Shown here: positions 1 through 8,720 of the stretch, piece after piece | Position numbering within the stretch: position 1 is the stretch's first letter | Layout of the letters: each line of letters begins with the position of its first letter | Assembly (NCBI RefSeq): GCF_029338335.1 | Contig: NZ_CP119796.1 | DNA: 64,000 bases | Source of the DNA: Halomontanus rarus | GTDB taxonomy: Archaea > Halobacteriota > Halobacteria > Halobacteriales > Natrialbaceae | Reading direction: 5' to 3' (one strand) | Program-made: the position numbers and the translations under genes | Notes under the pieces: model-generated | Seen by the model: the letters and a program-made list of their open reading frames with translations, nothing else | Database searches by the model: none | Told to the model about the DNA's origin: nothing

Positions 1-1
1 T

Positions 2-787
2 GACGACTATCGTCACTCTAACGGACCGACGATACCGATCGCGACGGGTGTTCGGAACCACACACTGACGGGCGGCGTCGAGCAGTTGACGCTCAACTAC
101 GCGACGGCGGTCGAACCGAACGCTGCGACCGTCCTCGTCACCACGAGTGATCTCGCGACCCTCGGCGACACCGACCAGCGACTCGACCTGACCGCTCACC
201 CGGTCGCGACCGTCGAACCCGTCGGTGACGGAGAGGTCGTCGTCGTCGGCGATCCGAGTCTCACGATCAACGCGATGGTGGGCGAACCGGACAACGCCGC
301 CTTCCTCCGAAGTCTCTACGCGGGTTCGGATCGCGTCTTGCTCGACCGTTCGCACGTGGGCGACCTCCCGCCGCTCACCGCCGCCGTGCTGACTGTTCGT
401 GACGCGCCGCTCCTGCAACTTCTTCTGGGGAGTGTCGGTATTACCGCCGTCGGACTCTGGTCGACTGGACGGCTCCGCCCTCTCCTCGAGCGGGTTCGTC
501 GGCGGCGGCCGGGGAGTCCGCGAGAGGGACCGGGGCGGGAGAGAGGAGTAGCGGGGAGAGTGAGACGAGCGGGACCGGCGTCCAGTACCGGCCCCGACGC
601 TGAACTCGAACTCGACTACGACCTCGAACTCGAGCGGTCCGTCGTCGATCCCGGACTCTCCCGCGCCGAACGGGCCGACGTTCTTCGCCGCCGCCACCCT
701 GACTGGGAGGAAAGACGGATACGGCGCGTCCTCGCGTCGACAGCCCGAGCCGAGAACCGAGCAGAGACCGACTATGGACATAGATAA
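2..787 (+). CDS. DUF4350-type protein, 5' end outside the window
   Basis: The reading frame is open from the first bases of the window, so the N-terminus is missing. About 260 residues remain. The first part has the alternating hydrophobic pattern of a DUF4350 (GATase-like) extracytoplasmic domain. It is followed by one membrane segment (LLQLLLGSVGITAVGLW, about residues 137-153 of the visible part) and a cytoplasmic tail rich in Arg, Asp and Glu. DUF4350 proteins are recurrent neighbours of MoxR/DUF58 modules, and here a MoxR ATPase gene lies 140 bp downstream with a small ORF overlapping both genes. Its role in the module, perhaps sensing or assembly at the membrane, is inference. The family call rests on pattern and context, not on a search. 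Confidence 0.7.
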   Translation, partial: DDYRHSNGPTIPIATGVRNHTLTGGVEQLTLNYATAVEPNAATVLVTTSDLATLGDTDQRLDLTAHPVATVEPVGDGEVVVVGDPSLTINAMVGEPDNAAFLRSLYAGSDRVLLDRSHVGDLPPLTAAVLTVRDAPLLQLLLGSVGITAVGLWSTGRLRPLLERVRRRRPGSPREGPGRERGVAGRVRRAGPASSTGPDAELELDYDLELERSVVDPGLSRAERADVLRRRHPDWEERRIRRVLASTARAENRAETDYGHR

Positions 788-932
788 TCAGCACACGACC
801 CGAACGACTGTGAGACAGCACACTACCGGGAGGGACTTCGATCCCACCACCGACGAAACTCGTATCGTGGACACGACCAAGCCCGACCGCTCCGTCCGAC
901 GGCGCGATAGACGCCGTCGGTGGTCCCGATGA
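774..932 (+). CDS. Small basic protein between the DUF4350 and moxR genes (52 aa)
   Basis: This ATG ORF of 53 codons starts 14 bp before the DUF4350 stop, and its TGA (930-932) overlaps the ATG of moxR (929) as ATGA. Such overlaps are typical of translational coupling in haloarchaeal operons. The product is hydrophilic, with many Thr and Asp residues and an Arg-rich end (RRRDRRRRWSR). I do not recognise it. It may be a real small protein or just a leader ORF that couples moxR translation to the upstream gene. The snug fit on both sides is the main support. Confidence 0.4.
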   Translation: MDIDNQHTTRTTVRQHTTGRDFDPTTDETRIVDTTKPDRSVRRRDRRRRWSR

Positions 933-2023
933 GCGGTCCCGAGCCGTCGGTCGACGGCAACCCGGGATCACTCGGCTCCGATCCGGAAGCCGTCTACGGC
1001 GCATTACGAGCGGAGATGAAACGGGTCCTCGTCGGAAACGAAGCGGCTATCGAACACCTCACGATCGCGCTCTTGACTCGTGGCCATCTCTTACTCGAAG
1101 GCGTTCCGGGGGTCGCGAAGACGACGCTCGCGAACCTCTTCGCCCGGACGAGTAGCCTCGAGTACCGACGGGTTCAGATGACCCCGGACCTCCTTCCGGC
1201 CGATATCACGGGTTCGCATATCTACAACGAGGAGACGGGGGAGTTCTCTATCCAGCGCGGCCCCATCTTCGCCAACCTCGTCGTCGCCGACGAGATCAAT
1301 CGTGCGACGCCGAAGACGCAATCGGCGCTGCTCGAGGCGATGCAAGAACGTCGCGTGACGATCGAGGGGGAGACGCTCGCGCTGCCGAGGCCGTTCATGG
1401 TCGTCGCCACGCAAAATCCGATCGAGATGGAGGGGGTCTTCGCGCTGCCCGAAGCACAGCGTGATCGCTTCCAGTTCAAACTCACGATCGACGTTCCCGA
1501 CCGGGAACACGAGCGAGAATTGATCGAGCGATTCGACGACGATCCCGAACTCGATTCCGACGACGTCGAGCAGGTCGTCGATATCGGCGACATCCTCACG
1601 TCGCGCGAAACGGTCTCGATGGTACACGTCGCACCGGCGGTCAAGGAGTACATCGTCGATCTCGTCGACGCGACGCGCACCCATCCGGACGTGGCCTACG
1701 GGGCCTCCCCGCGCGCGACGATCGCGTTTCTCAACGGTGCGAAAGCGCGCGCAGCCATCCGCGGTCGCGAGTACGTGATCCCCGACGACGTCAAAGCGCT
1801 CGCCGAACCGGTTCTGGTCCACCGACTCGTCAGAAGTACCGACGCGGAACTCGGCGGCGTGGCGCGGGTCGAAGTCGTCGACGAGATCGTCGGGGAAATC
1901 GAGCCGCCGGGTGCAGCGGACGTGAGTCGAGAGCCGGCGGAGAACGAGGTCGACGGTGGCGATGGCAGTGACGGTGATCCTGACCCCGACCCGGGGGACG
2001 CCCCGAAACCATCACAGTCGTGA
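929..2023 (+). CDS. MoxR-family AAA+ ATPase
   Basis: This 364-residue MoxR-type AAA+ ATPase has Walker A GVPGVAKTT at about residues 58-66, Walker B VVADEINR at about 118-125, the family block ALLEAMQERRVTIEG, and sensor 1 VVATQNPIE. The C-terminal lid domain ends in a disordered acidic tail (GDGSDGDPDPDPGD). MoxR ATPases act as chaperones that assemble or activate secreted or membrane complexes with DUF58 (VWA-like) partners. A DUF58 gene lies convergently 1.5 kb away. ATG 929 is preferred over GTG 920 because it overlaps the stop of the small upstream ORF and starts with a normal leader (MSGPEPSVDG). Confidence 0.9.
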   Translation: MSGPEPSVDGNPGSLGSDPEAVYGALRAEMKRVLVGNEAAIEHLTIALLTRGHLLLEGVPGVAKTTLANLFARTSSLEYRRVQMTPDLLPADITGSHIYNEETGEFSIQRGPIFANLVVADEINRATPKTQSALLEAMQERRVTIEGETLALPRPFMVVATQNPIEMEGVFALPEAQRDRFQFKLTIDVPDREHERELIERFDDDPELDSDDVEQVVDIGDILTSRETVSMVHVAPAVKEYIVDLVDATRTHPDVAYGASPRATIAFLNGAKARAAIRGREYVIPDDVKALAEPVLVHRLVRSTDAELGGVARVEVVDEIVGEIEPPGAADVSREPAENEVDGGDGSDGDPDPDPGDAPKPSQS

Positions 2024-2057
2024 TAGATCCTCGGTGTCCGCGTTTGTGTTTACACTC

Positions 2058-2072
2058 TGTTTCCGTTTTTGC
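2058..2072 (+). terminator. T-rich candidate terminator after moxR
   Basis: The 66-bp gap between the convergent moxR and 2090-3070 genes has a T-rich run on the plus strand, ending in TTCCGTTTTT. Archaeal intrinsic termination uses U-tracts without an obligatory hairpin, so this is a reasonable but weak terminator candidate. Confidence 0.3.
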
Positions 2073-2089
2073 TGCTCTCGAACCGCTCT

Positions 2090-3070
2090 CTATCCACCCC
2101 GAACGTCCTCGCCTACCCACCGACAGGTGACCAACCAGTCCGCTCGGTCGTCACCGCGGGCGACCTCGAGTTCGACCGGTGAGTCGAGGCCGACGGCGAC
2201 GCCGACTGCGAGAAACGAGGCGATCGGATGGTCGAACCGGTCGACGGGACCGAACGCGCTTCCGGAGATCCCGACCGTCAGTCGCTCGTCGTCGGTATCG
2301 ACGTCCGGATCCGCGCTCCGGGCGAGTTCGAACTGTTCGACGAGGGCGTCGGCGAGTTGTGTCGATAGTTCCGACGGATCGGTTTCCAGGTCGGTCGCGA
2401 GCGTTCGCTCGAACTCCTCGAAGAGGCCGGCTCCGGTCGCCTCGAGAACGAGACCGCGCTGGCTCCCTTCCGTGACGATCGGAGTGGTGAGCGTCTCGGG
2501 GTAGTCGTACTCGAGATACTGCGGGACGAACAGTCGTGGGGGGACGGTGTCGTCGCCGGGGATGTAAAGCCGATCGTCGCGCAACCCGAGTTCGGAGACG
2601 ATCGCGGCTTCGTTGGTGGCGGCCGCGCCGTAGACGCGTTCGCCGACCTCGGCGGCGACGAACCGGCCGGGTGCGAGATAGTACGTGAGGAGTCCGCCGA
2701 ACAGTCCCGTCCCGGCGAGTGCGAACAGGACCTGTTGCCCGTCGGGAAACAGGATGCCGGCACCGGTGGCGACCGCGCCGAGAGCGACGAGACCCAGCGC
2801 CGTACGCCGGTAGCGTGTTTGACGGGCTTGGGCGTACTCGGACCGGAGCCGGCGGTTCTCCTCGACGAGCAACTCGATCTGGGCTGCGACGTCCACCTCG
2901 TCGGCCGCCGGCGCTCGCGTCTCGTCTGCCGCGCTATCGGCCGAGCGCGAACCGTCGCCGTCGATTCGGTTTGCGGCCGGGGTCGAATCGGCCCCCCTGT
3001 TCGCGTCTGTGACGGTATCGGTACCGGTCTCGGTCTCGGCGCTCGTCGAATCGAAATCGTTCGTGCTCAT
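2090..3070 (-). CDS. Haloarchaeal membrane protein with coiled coil
   Basis: This 326-residue protein starts with a Thr/Asp-rich disordered segment (about 1-55). A short predicted coiled coil follows (IELLVEENRRLRSEYAQARQ, about 65-85), then a hairpin of two membrane segments (about 88-135) and a long cytoplasmic domain. That domain repeatedly mentions surface-type motifs (YIPGDDTVPPRLFVPQYLEY) and ends in CRWVGEDVRGG. It is the last gene of the minus-strand operon DUF58 - 161-aa membrane protein - this gene. Its ATG (3070-3068) overlaps the upstream TGA. I recognise it only as a conserved companion of haloarchaeal DUF58 operons; its function is unknown. Confidence 0.75.
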   Translation of the reverse strand: MSTNDFDSTSAETETGTDTVTDANRGADSTPAANRIDGDGSRSADSAADETRAPAADEVDVAAQIELLVEENRRLRSEYAQARQTRYRRTALGLVALGAVATGAGILFPDGQQVLFALAGTGLFGGLLTYYLAPGRFVAAEVGERVYGAAATNEAAIVSELGLRDDRLYIPGDDTVPPRLFVPQYLEYDYPETLTTPIVTEGSQRGLVLEATGAGLFEEFERTLATDLETDPSELSTQLADALVEQFELARSADPDVDTDDERLTVGISGSAFGPVDRFDHPIASFLAVGVAVGLDSPVELEVARGDDRADWLVTCRWVGEDVRGG

Positions 3071-3552
3071 AGTTGTGTGCTGCCCGTGGCGTTCGCGTCT
3101 GCGGTCGTCGGTTCGTCAGTATCGACTCCCTCGTCCGGCGAGTCGGTCGATTCGGAGACGAGACCGAGTCGCACGAGTTCGTATCGGTGGACCCCGTAGG
3201 TCGCGAGGCCGAGGACCGCGAACAGAGCGCCCGTCGCGAGCCGGAGCGATCCCGTCTCGAGAGCGAGCCAGGCCGTCCCGGTCACCCCCAGCGTGCCCGC
3301 GATAGCGACGGCGGCGAATCGGTACGGCCGCGACGTTCGCGGTGCGGAGACGAGAAGCATCGTCACGAACGCCGTTTCGGCGAGAACGAACGAGGACCGA
3401 TCGATCCCGTCGGGAAACAGTCCCAGGAGGACGACGTGACCGGCTGCGATCGCGTAGGGGGTGCCGAACGCGTACCAGACGAACGCGGTGAGCACGCCGC
3501 CCAGTCCGACGAGCGCGACCGAACCGACAGTCGGATCGAATCCGGCGATCAC
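3067..3552 (-). CDS. Four-TM membrane protein of the DUF58 operon (161 aa)
   Basis: The protein begins VIAGFDPTVGSVALVGLGGV and has about four hydrophobic segments (roughly residues 8-28, 30-50, 58-75 and 85-125). A soluble acidic C-terminal tail follows. The GTG start (3552-3550) overlaps the DUF58 TGA as GTGA, and its own TGA overlaps the ATG of the next gene as ATGA, so it is embedded in a tightly coupled operon. In the second DUF58 operon of this window (45728-46462) a multi-TM gene also directly follows DUF58, so it may be a shorter functional analogue. A much longer frame runs upstream to 5016 but is only the antiparallel shadow of DUF58. Confidence 0.75.
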   Translation of the reverse strand: MIAGFDPTVGSVALVGLGGVLTAFVWYAFGTPYAIAAGHVVLLGLFPDGIDRSSFVLAETAFVTMLLVSAPRTSRPYRFAAVAIAGTLGVTGTAWLALETGSLRLATGALFAVLGLATYGVHRYELVRLGLVSESTDSPDEGVDTDEPTTADANATGSTQL

Positions 3553-5036
3553 GCGTGACCACCGTTGAACCGGGGCCGAGCCGGAGCGTCGCCGGTCGTT
3601 CGACGACTCGCCAGTAGACTCGAGAGCCGGTCGTCGGGCCCGACCTCCAGCGAGACGACGCGATCCATGGTCGCGAGTTCGCGACGCAGCTGTTCGAAGG
3701 CGACGTATCGGTCGTACGCCCGATCGATATCCGCCATCCCGCCGGGTTCGTAGAGCACCGTCGGTGCGAGCATGACCGTGACGCGATTGCCGTTTCTGCG
3801 GGCCAACTCGACCGCTTCGCGGAGTTCGTTCGGTTCGGAGTCGTCGGTGAAGATGATCGTCAGGAGCGAGCCGTGGACGGTCGTGTGGGCCATCTGTACC
3901 GCCCCGTAGAGCGGGGCCGACTCGAGCCGTTCGTGGTAGCTCCGGCGGTCGGCGTAGAACGGTCGGAGTGCGGTGGCGAACGCGCTGTCGTCGTCCTCGA
4001 GCGTCGTCTGCGTTCGCTGTACGTCGGCGGCGGTCGACTGTCGGTAGTAGCCCGTTCGGTCCGCTGTCCGATCGCTCGCCCGGCCCGGAGCGGTCGGCAC
4101 GAGTTCGAGAATCTGACGGCGGATCGACGCGTAGGTCTCCGGGGTCGACGTCGGATCGATTCGGGCGGTCACACCGTCGTCTCCGACCGTCAGCAATCCG
4201 AGCGGATCGTCGAATCGGTGTGTACTCGCCACGGCCGAGAGCGCGGCTTCCCGGAGATACGCGAGTTTCGTCTCCGCCGGCGGGCCTATCCCGAGCGGCG
4301 TTCGGTGGTCGACCACCAGCAGGGTTCGGCGGTCGGTTTCGGTCTCGTACTCCCGAACGTGGGGCGTCCCGAACCTGGCGGTCGCCTTCCAGTCGATTCG
4401 ATCGGCCGTGTCGCCGGGAACGTACTCCCGCAGTTCGGTCGGTTCGAGTCCGGAGCCGGAGTGCTCTTGCCGGCTCCAGTGTTCGCCGTACGCCGTCGAC
4501 ACGCGGGTACCTCCCTCGCCGATGTGGACGGTTCCCGTTTCCAGCGGTTCGACCGTGACCGTCGGCGTCTCGCCGACGGTGAGCGTCTCGCGGAACCAGC
4601 CGTCGGTCACCGTCATCCTCGCCTCGTCGAATCGATGACGGCCCGTCGTCGGCCAGGTGACGTCGGCCGTCAGCTCGACTGCCGTGGTCTCCGAGTCTGC
4701 CTCGGCCGAGACGACGAGGGGAACGGTCGCGCTGGCACCGGTCGGAAGGCCGGCCCGGAGTTCGAACGCGAGCGGCGTCGGTTTCTCGAGGGTCGCTGCG
4801 AGCGTCACTGGAACGGTTTCGTCCGTTCGAACGCGGGTCCGATCCGGCGAGTGCGTAACCGATATCGCCTCGACCGTTCGCTCGAGGTCCGCCAGAAACA
4901 GGACCTGTCGTGCGAGCAACCACCCGCCGACGAATGCGGCCCCGACGAGTGGAAGCGGCCGCGTGAAGACGACCGCGAATACGCCGAGAAGGCCAGCGAT
5001 GGTTCCGACCCCCCACGATCGCCTCGTTGGGAACAT
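3549..5036 (-). CDS. DUF58 domain protein
   Basis: This 495-residue protein has two N-terminal membrane segments (about residues 8-45), an Ig/BatA-like extracytoplasmic region, and the DUF58 core signature LREYVPGDTADRIDWKATAR. The DUF58 core is VWA-like and works with MoxR ATPases. The start MFPTRRSWGV (5036) is chosen because a TATA-like box (TATATTAAAA, 5070-5061 on the minus strand) lies about 25-34 bp upstream, as in leaderless haloarchaeal genes. A longer frame to 5291 would run through that promoter. It heads the operon with 3552-3067 and 3070-2090 and is divergent from the 5225-7486 gene. Confidence 0.88.
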   Translation of the reverse strand: MFPTRRSWGVGTIAGLLGVFAVVFTRPLPLVGAAFVGGWLLARQVLFLADLERTVEAISVTHSPDRTRVRTDETVPVTLAATLEKPTPLAFELRAGLPTGASATVPLVVSAEADSETTAVELTADVTWPTTGRHRFDEARMTVTDGWFRETLTVGETPTVTVEPLETGTVHIGEGGTRVSTAYGEHWSRQEHSGSGLEPTELREYVPGDTADRIDWKATARFGTPHVREYETETDRRTLLVVDHRTPLGIGPPAETKLAYLREAALSAVASTHRFDDPLGLLTVGDDGVTARIDPTSTPETYASIRRQILELVPTAPGRASDRTADRTGYYRQSTAADVQRTQTTLEDDDSAFATALRPFYADRRSYHERLESAPLYGAVQMAHTTVHGSLLTIIFTDDSEPNELREAVELARRNGNRVTVMLAPTVLYEPGGMADIDRAYDRYVAFEQLRRELATMDRVVSLEVGPDDRLSSLLASRRTTGDAPARPRFNGGHA

Positions 5037-5224
5037 AATATTATACAACAATTGGGCCGTTTTTAATATACTGGTTTCCGACGGTAATAGAGCCGGACTC
5101 TCCGAGGATTCGGTGTGGTGTCCGGCAACGTCGACGATACCGACCCTAGTTATCTCGAGTCGACTCGATAGTATATCTGTCACAGGAGTAAATACTTTTG
5201 GTAAACGATGACGAACGAACGTGC
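5037..5224. promoter_or_regulatory. Divergent promoter region of the DUF58 and DUF4129-type genes
   Basis: This AT-rich 188-bp gap holds a minus-strand TATA-like box (5070-5061) that points to a leaderless start at 5036. On the plus strand, AAATACTTTT (5191-5199) lies about 26-34 bp before GTG 5225. A second plus-strand box, GTATATC, lies near 5171. The two surface-assembly transcripts are therefore probably co-regulated from one region. Confidence 0.5.
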
Positions 5225-7486
5225 GTGAATATCTCCGCTGGCGACGTGATCGTTCTCGCGATGGTAGTCGTCTGGGTGTCGGTCGCAGCAACGGGCGGAT
5301 CGGCCGCGACGTCGACAGCCGAGCGGGGTCCTATCGATCACGTCGGTGCCGATATCGACGATTCCGTCCCACCGCTCGCCAGCCAAGACGGTCCCGAGCA
5401 GCCCGCTGACTCGAGCGACCGGAACGCGAGCGACCGCCACCGGAACCCCGGCGAATATAGCGAGCGTGGCGACCTCGAGGGACTCGAATCTCGGCTGACG
5501 ACGTGGCTGGTCGACCGACTTCGAACGGGTGCGGTCGAGTTGCGCGATGGAGAGCACGCCGTCGCACACGGCCGTGTCGACGAGCGGTACGACGAACGAG
5601 TCGAGCAGTACGTCGACATCGCCCGTGAGACGGACGGCGAGCACGCCGGTGATGCGTTCGAAGCTGCCGGCACCGAGCAGGCGCGGCTGACGGCAGCGGT
5701 GAGAGAGTACGAGACGACCACGGCCGACTACGACGCCGCCCTCGAGAACGGTGATCGCGCCCTCGCTCACGACCTGGCGCGCGAACTCGATTCGCTCACC
5801 GGTGAGATCGAAAACGCGAGCCAACTGGTGGACCACCACTACACCGAGATCGAGGACGGAACGGGTGCGGACCTCTCGGCGGCCGACACGGCGATCGAAA
5901 CGGTCGTCGAGGACGTCCGGTCGGAACAGCGCGAGATTCGAGAGTCGCAGTTCGTCGATACCGAACTGACGATCGCGTCCGAGACCGATACGTCCCCGAT
6001 TTCGTTTCGCGACCCGCTCGAAACCACCGGCCGGTTACGAACCGTCGACGGCGAGCCGATCGCGAACGAAACGCTTCGGTTCGACGTCGGCCCCACGAAC
6101 CAGACGGTGTACGCCGAGACGGCCGCCGACGGCTCGTTCGAGCTCGCGTATCGACCGACCACCACCCCACTGTCGACGACGGAGCTCGGCGTCCGGTACG
6201 TTCCCGATCACGGCTCTCCCTACCTCGAGACCGAGACGACTCTCGACGTCACCGTGTCGTCGGTCGAACCGACTGTGACCGTCCTCGAACGTCCCGACAC
6301 GGTCGCCTACGGGGACGAGGTCACCATCTCGGGAACGCTCGCGGTCGGGGACGTCCCCGTCGACGAGGTCCCGCTCGTGGTGACACTCGACGGGCGGCAA
6401 CTCGACACGGTTCGAGTATCCAACGGCTCGTTCGAGGGGTCGATGGTGATTCCGGCGTCGATCGCCGACGGCGAGCGAGAACTCGGTGTCTCGCTCCCGT
6501 TCGACGACCGGAGTCGGGCACTCGCGGCCACCGCCGCGTCGGAACCGACGACCGTCCTCGAGACGGAAAGCGAACTGGCGATGCGAGCGACCCGAACGGC
6601 CAACGACACGGTCCTGGTCGAGGGCTGGCTCGGGACAGCCGATAGGGAGGGTGTCGCCGAGCAACCCGTCGAGATCCGCCTCGAAAACGCGACCGTCGCG
6701 ACCGTGACGACCGGTGGCGATGGCACGTTCCAGACGTCCGTTGCGGTTCCCCGATTGGAGGACGGGAGCGAACGAATCGAGACCGCACGCGGCGAGCTTC
6801 GGATCCGTGCGATCTACGATGGAACCGACGCGAACCTCGAACCCGCGCGGGCCGAAACGGTCGCGACGGCGACGAGCTCCGCGGCGGGAGGAGAACGAGG
6901 ACCGCTGTCACAGCCGATTCCGTTCTGGGCCTGGATCGGTGCGGGACTGGTCGCCACGGCGACCGTCGTGATCGGTGTTCGTCGGTACCGGCGACCGGAC
7001 GGCGTCGCCGGTTCGCCGTCGTTCGGCCGTGACTCGTCGTCGTTCGGTGCCAGTCAGAAGGGGGTCGTGGTCGAGTCCTCACCGTCTTCGACTTCGTCAG
7101 ATTCGACGTCGACGACCGCTCCGATTTCCCCGTCACCAGCACGTATCCGGACGCGACTCGAGGAAGCCACCGACCACCTCACGAACGGGAATCCCGACAC
7201 TGCAGTCGAGTACTGTTACGAAGCCGTTCGATGGGACCTCGAGGCACGGATCGGGTTCGAGAGTGGACAGACACACTGGGAGTTCTACCGGCGCTATCGC
7301 GACAGTTCCGCGAGCGGACTCGAGGACTTGAACACGCTTCGGGCGATCACCGAGGGGTACGAGCGAGCCGTGTTTGACCGTCAGGGAAATACGACGAGCG
7401 ATGCGGAACGGATTCTCGAGCAGGCCGCAGACCTGTGTCGTCTCGAGATTGAGGGCACAGAGCGAGCGCCGCTCGCGGCAGAGTAA
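5225..7486 (+). CDS. Secreted/membrane protein with Ig-like repeats and C-terminal DUF4129 domain
   Basis: The protein is about 753 residues long. Its signal-peptide-like start is VIVLAMVVVWVSVAAT. An acidic helical region (about 70-245) follows, then several Ig/CARDB-like beta domains (about 250-560), one membrane segment (PFWAWIGAGLVATATVVIG, about 566-584), and a cytoplasmic DUF4129-like domain (THWEFYRRYRDS ... LRAITEGYERAVF). DUF4129 domains belong to MoxR/DUF58/transglutaminase modules. GTG 5225 is preferred because of the TATA-like box at 5191-5199; the longest frame would start at TTG 5198. It diverges from DUF58 and probably contributes the extracellular arm of the module. Confidence 0.8.
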   Translation: MNISAGDVIVLAMVVVWVSVAATGGSAATSTAERGPIDHVGADIDDSVPPLASQDGPEQPADSSDRNASDRHRNPGEYSERGDLEGLESRLTTWLVDRLRTGAVELRDGEHAVAHGRVDERYDERVEQYVDIARETDGEHAGDAFEAAGTEQARLTAAVREYETTTADYDAALENGDRALAHDLARELDSLTGEIENASQLVDHHYTEIEDGTGADLSAADTAIETVVEDVRSEQREIRESQFVDTELTIASETDTSPISFRDPLETTGRLRTVDGEPIANETLRFDVGPTNQTVYAETAADGSFELAYRPTTTPLSTTELGVRYVPDHGSPYLETETTLDVTVSSVEPTVTVLERPDTVAYGDEVTISGTLAVGDVPVDEVPLVVTLDGRQLDTVRVSNGSFEGSMVIPASIADGERELGVSLPFDDRSRALAATAASEPTTVLETESELAMRATRTANDTVLVEGWLGTADREGVAEQPVEIRLENATVATVTTGGDGTFQTSVAVPRLEDGSERIETARGELRIRAIYDGTDANLEPARAETVATATSSAAGGERGPLSQPIPFWAWIGAGLVATATVVIGVRRYRRPDGVAGSPSFGRDSSSFGASQKGVVVESSPSSTSSDSTSTTAPISPSPARIRTRLEEATDHLTNGNPDTAVEYCYEAVRWDLEARIGFESGQTHWEFYRRYRDSSASGLEDLNTLRAITEGYERAVFDRQGNTTSDAERILEQAADLCRLEIEGTERAPLAAE

Positions 7487-7585
7487 CGTTCGTGTACTGG
7501 CTCGAAGCGTCGTCGATCGAACCGTGACCGATCGATTTTCATCACTTCTGTCTGAATTATGTATTAATGGCTGAGATGTCTTTCA

Positions 7586-8605
7586 TTGAGGCTCATCCTC
7601 CCTCGACCGTTGCGTAACCTTCCCGCCGATCTCGCTGCACTCCTCGCGATGGTCGTTACGACGAACGTCACTGTCTTCGCGCCGGTGATCAGAGCGACGC
7701 CGCTCCGAATCGTGTTCGGCCTCGCGTTCGTTCTGTTCGTTCCGGGGTACGCGTTCGTCGCAGCTCTGTATCCGATGGCGGGTGAGCCAGTCGTCGGTGC
7801 TGGTTTCGAGTCGGCCGACGCAGCGTCAGGGACCGATTCGGTGCGATCGGGGCCCGACGGTCTCGAGCGGATCGTCCTCTCGCTCGGACTCGGTCTCGCG
7901 GTCGTTCCGCTTGTCGGTCTCGTGTTGAACTTCACCCCCTGGGGGATCCGACTGGTCCCGATCGCGATCGCCCTGAGCGGTGTGACTCTCGTGTCGATCG
8001 CGGTCGCCGCCGTGAGGCGGTGGAATCTTCCCGTCGACGAGCGGTTTCGCGTTCCATACCGGGAGTGGATCGCTGCCGGTCGTGCGACGGCGTTGAAACC
8101 GAACACGCGGGCGGACGCCGCAGTGAACGCCGTGCTCGCGATCTCGATCCTAATCGCTGTGGGCTCCGTGGGTTACGCCGTCGCCGTCCCACAGCCGAGC
8201 GAGCAGTTCTCGGCAGTGTACCTCCTGACCGAAGACGACGATGGGGCGCTCGTCGCCGACGACTTTCCGACCGAGTTCGTATCCGGCGAGAGCGGAGAGC
8301 TGATTCTCGGGATCGACAACAACGAGCACCGGACGACGGAGTACACGGTCGTCGTCGTCGAACAGAACGTCTCCGTCGATGGCAATGAAACGGTCGTCCA
8401 CGACCAACGAGAACTCGAGCGACTCGAGACGCGACTGTCTCACGACGAAACGTGGCACCATCCATACGAATTCGAACCGACGATGACCGGGGAGAACGTC
8501 CGTGTCGCGTGATTGGTGTACTCCGGTGACGTCCCGGACGAGCCGTCTCTCGAGAACGCCGACTATTACGCTCACCAGTGGATGATTGTCGACGAATCCG
8601 ACTGA
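7586..8605 (+). pseudogene. DUF1616 membrane protein interrupted by an in-frame TGA
   Basis: The first 308 codons encode a typical DUF1616 protein: N-terminal RNLPADLAALLAMV, membrane segments at about 20-60, 95-115, 125-145 and 185-205, and a C-terminal beta domain that ends at ENVRVA before TGA (8510-8512). In the same frame the next 30 codons continue the family C-terminus (LVYSGDVPDEPSLENADYY ... QWMIVDESD) to a second stop at 8603. This looks like a sense codon, such as TGG, changed to TGA. The start is probably TTG 7586, since the frame has a stop just upstream. The protein may work without its last strand, be read through, or be dead. It follows the DUF4129-type gene by 100 bp. Confidence 0.75.
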
Positions 8606-8720
8606 TATACACACAATTCAACAATTCTAGATCCAGTACGGACACACGCTGAAATTACGCACATCGATCATGTAATCCAAACACCAAAACTTGAAGAGGT
8701 TCTGGGGTGGGAGTATACCT

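Noticed and set aside
3067..5016. Long minus-strand frame of 649 codons
   Set aside because: It is Arg/Asp-rich and is the shadow of DUF58 in another frame; only its last 161 codons, after GTG 3552, are a real gene.
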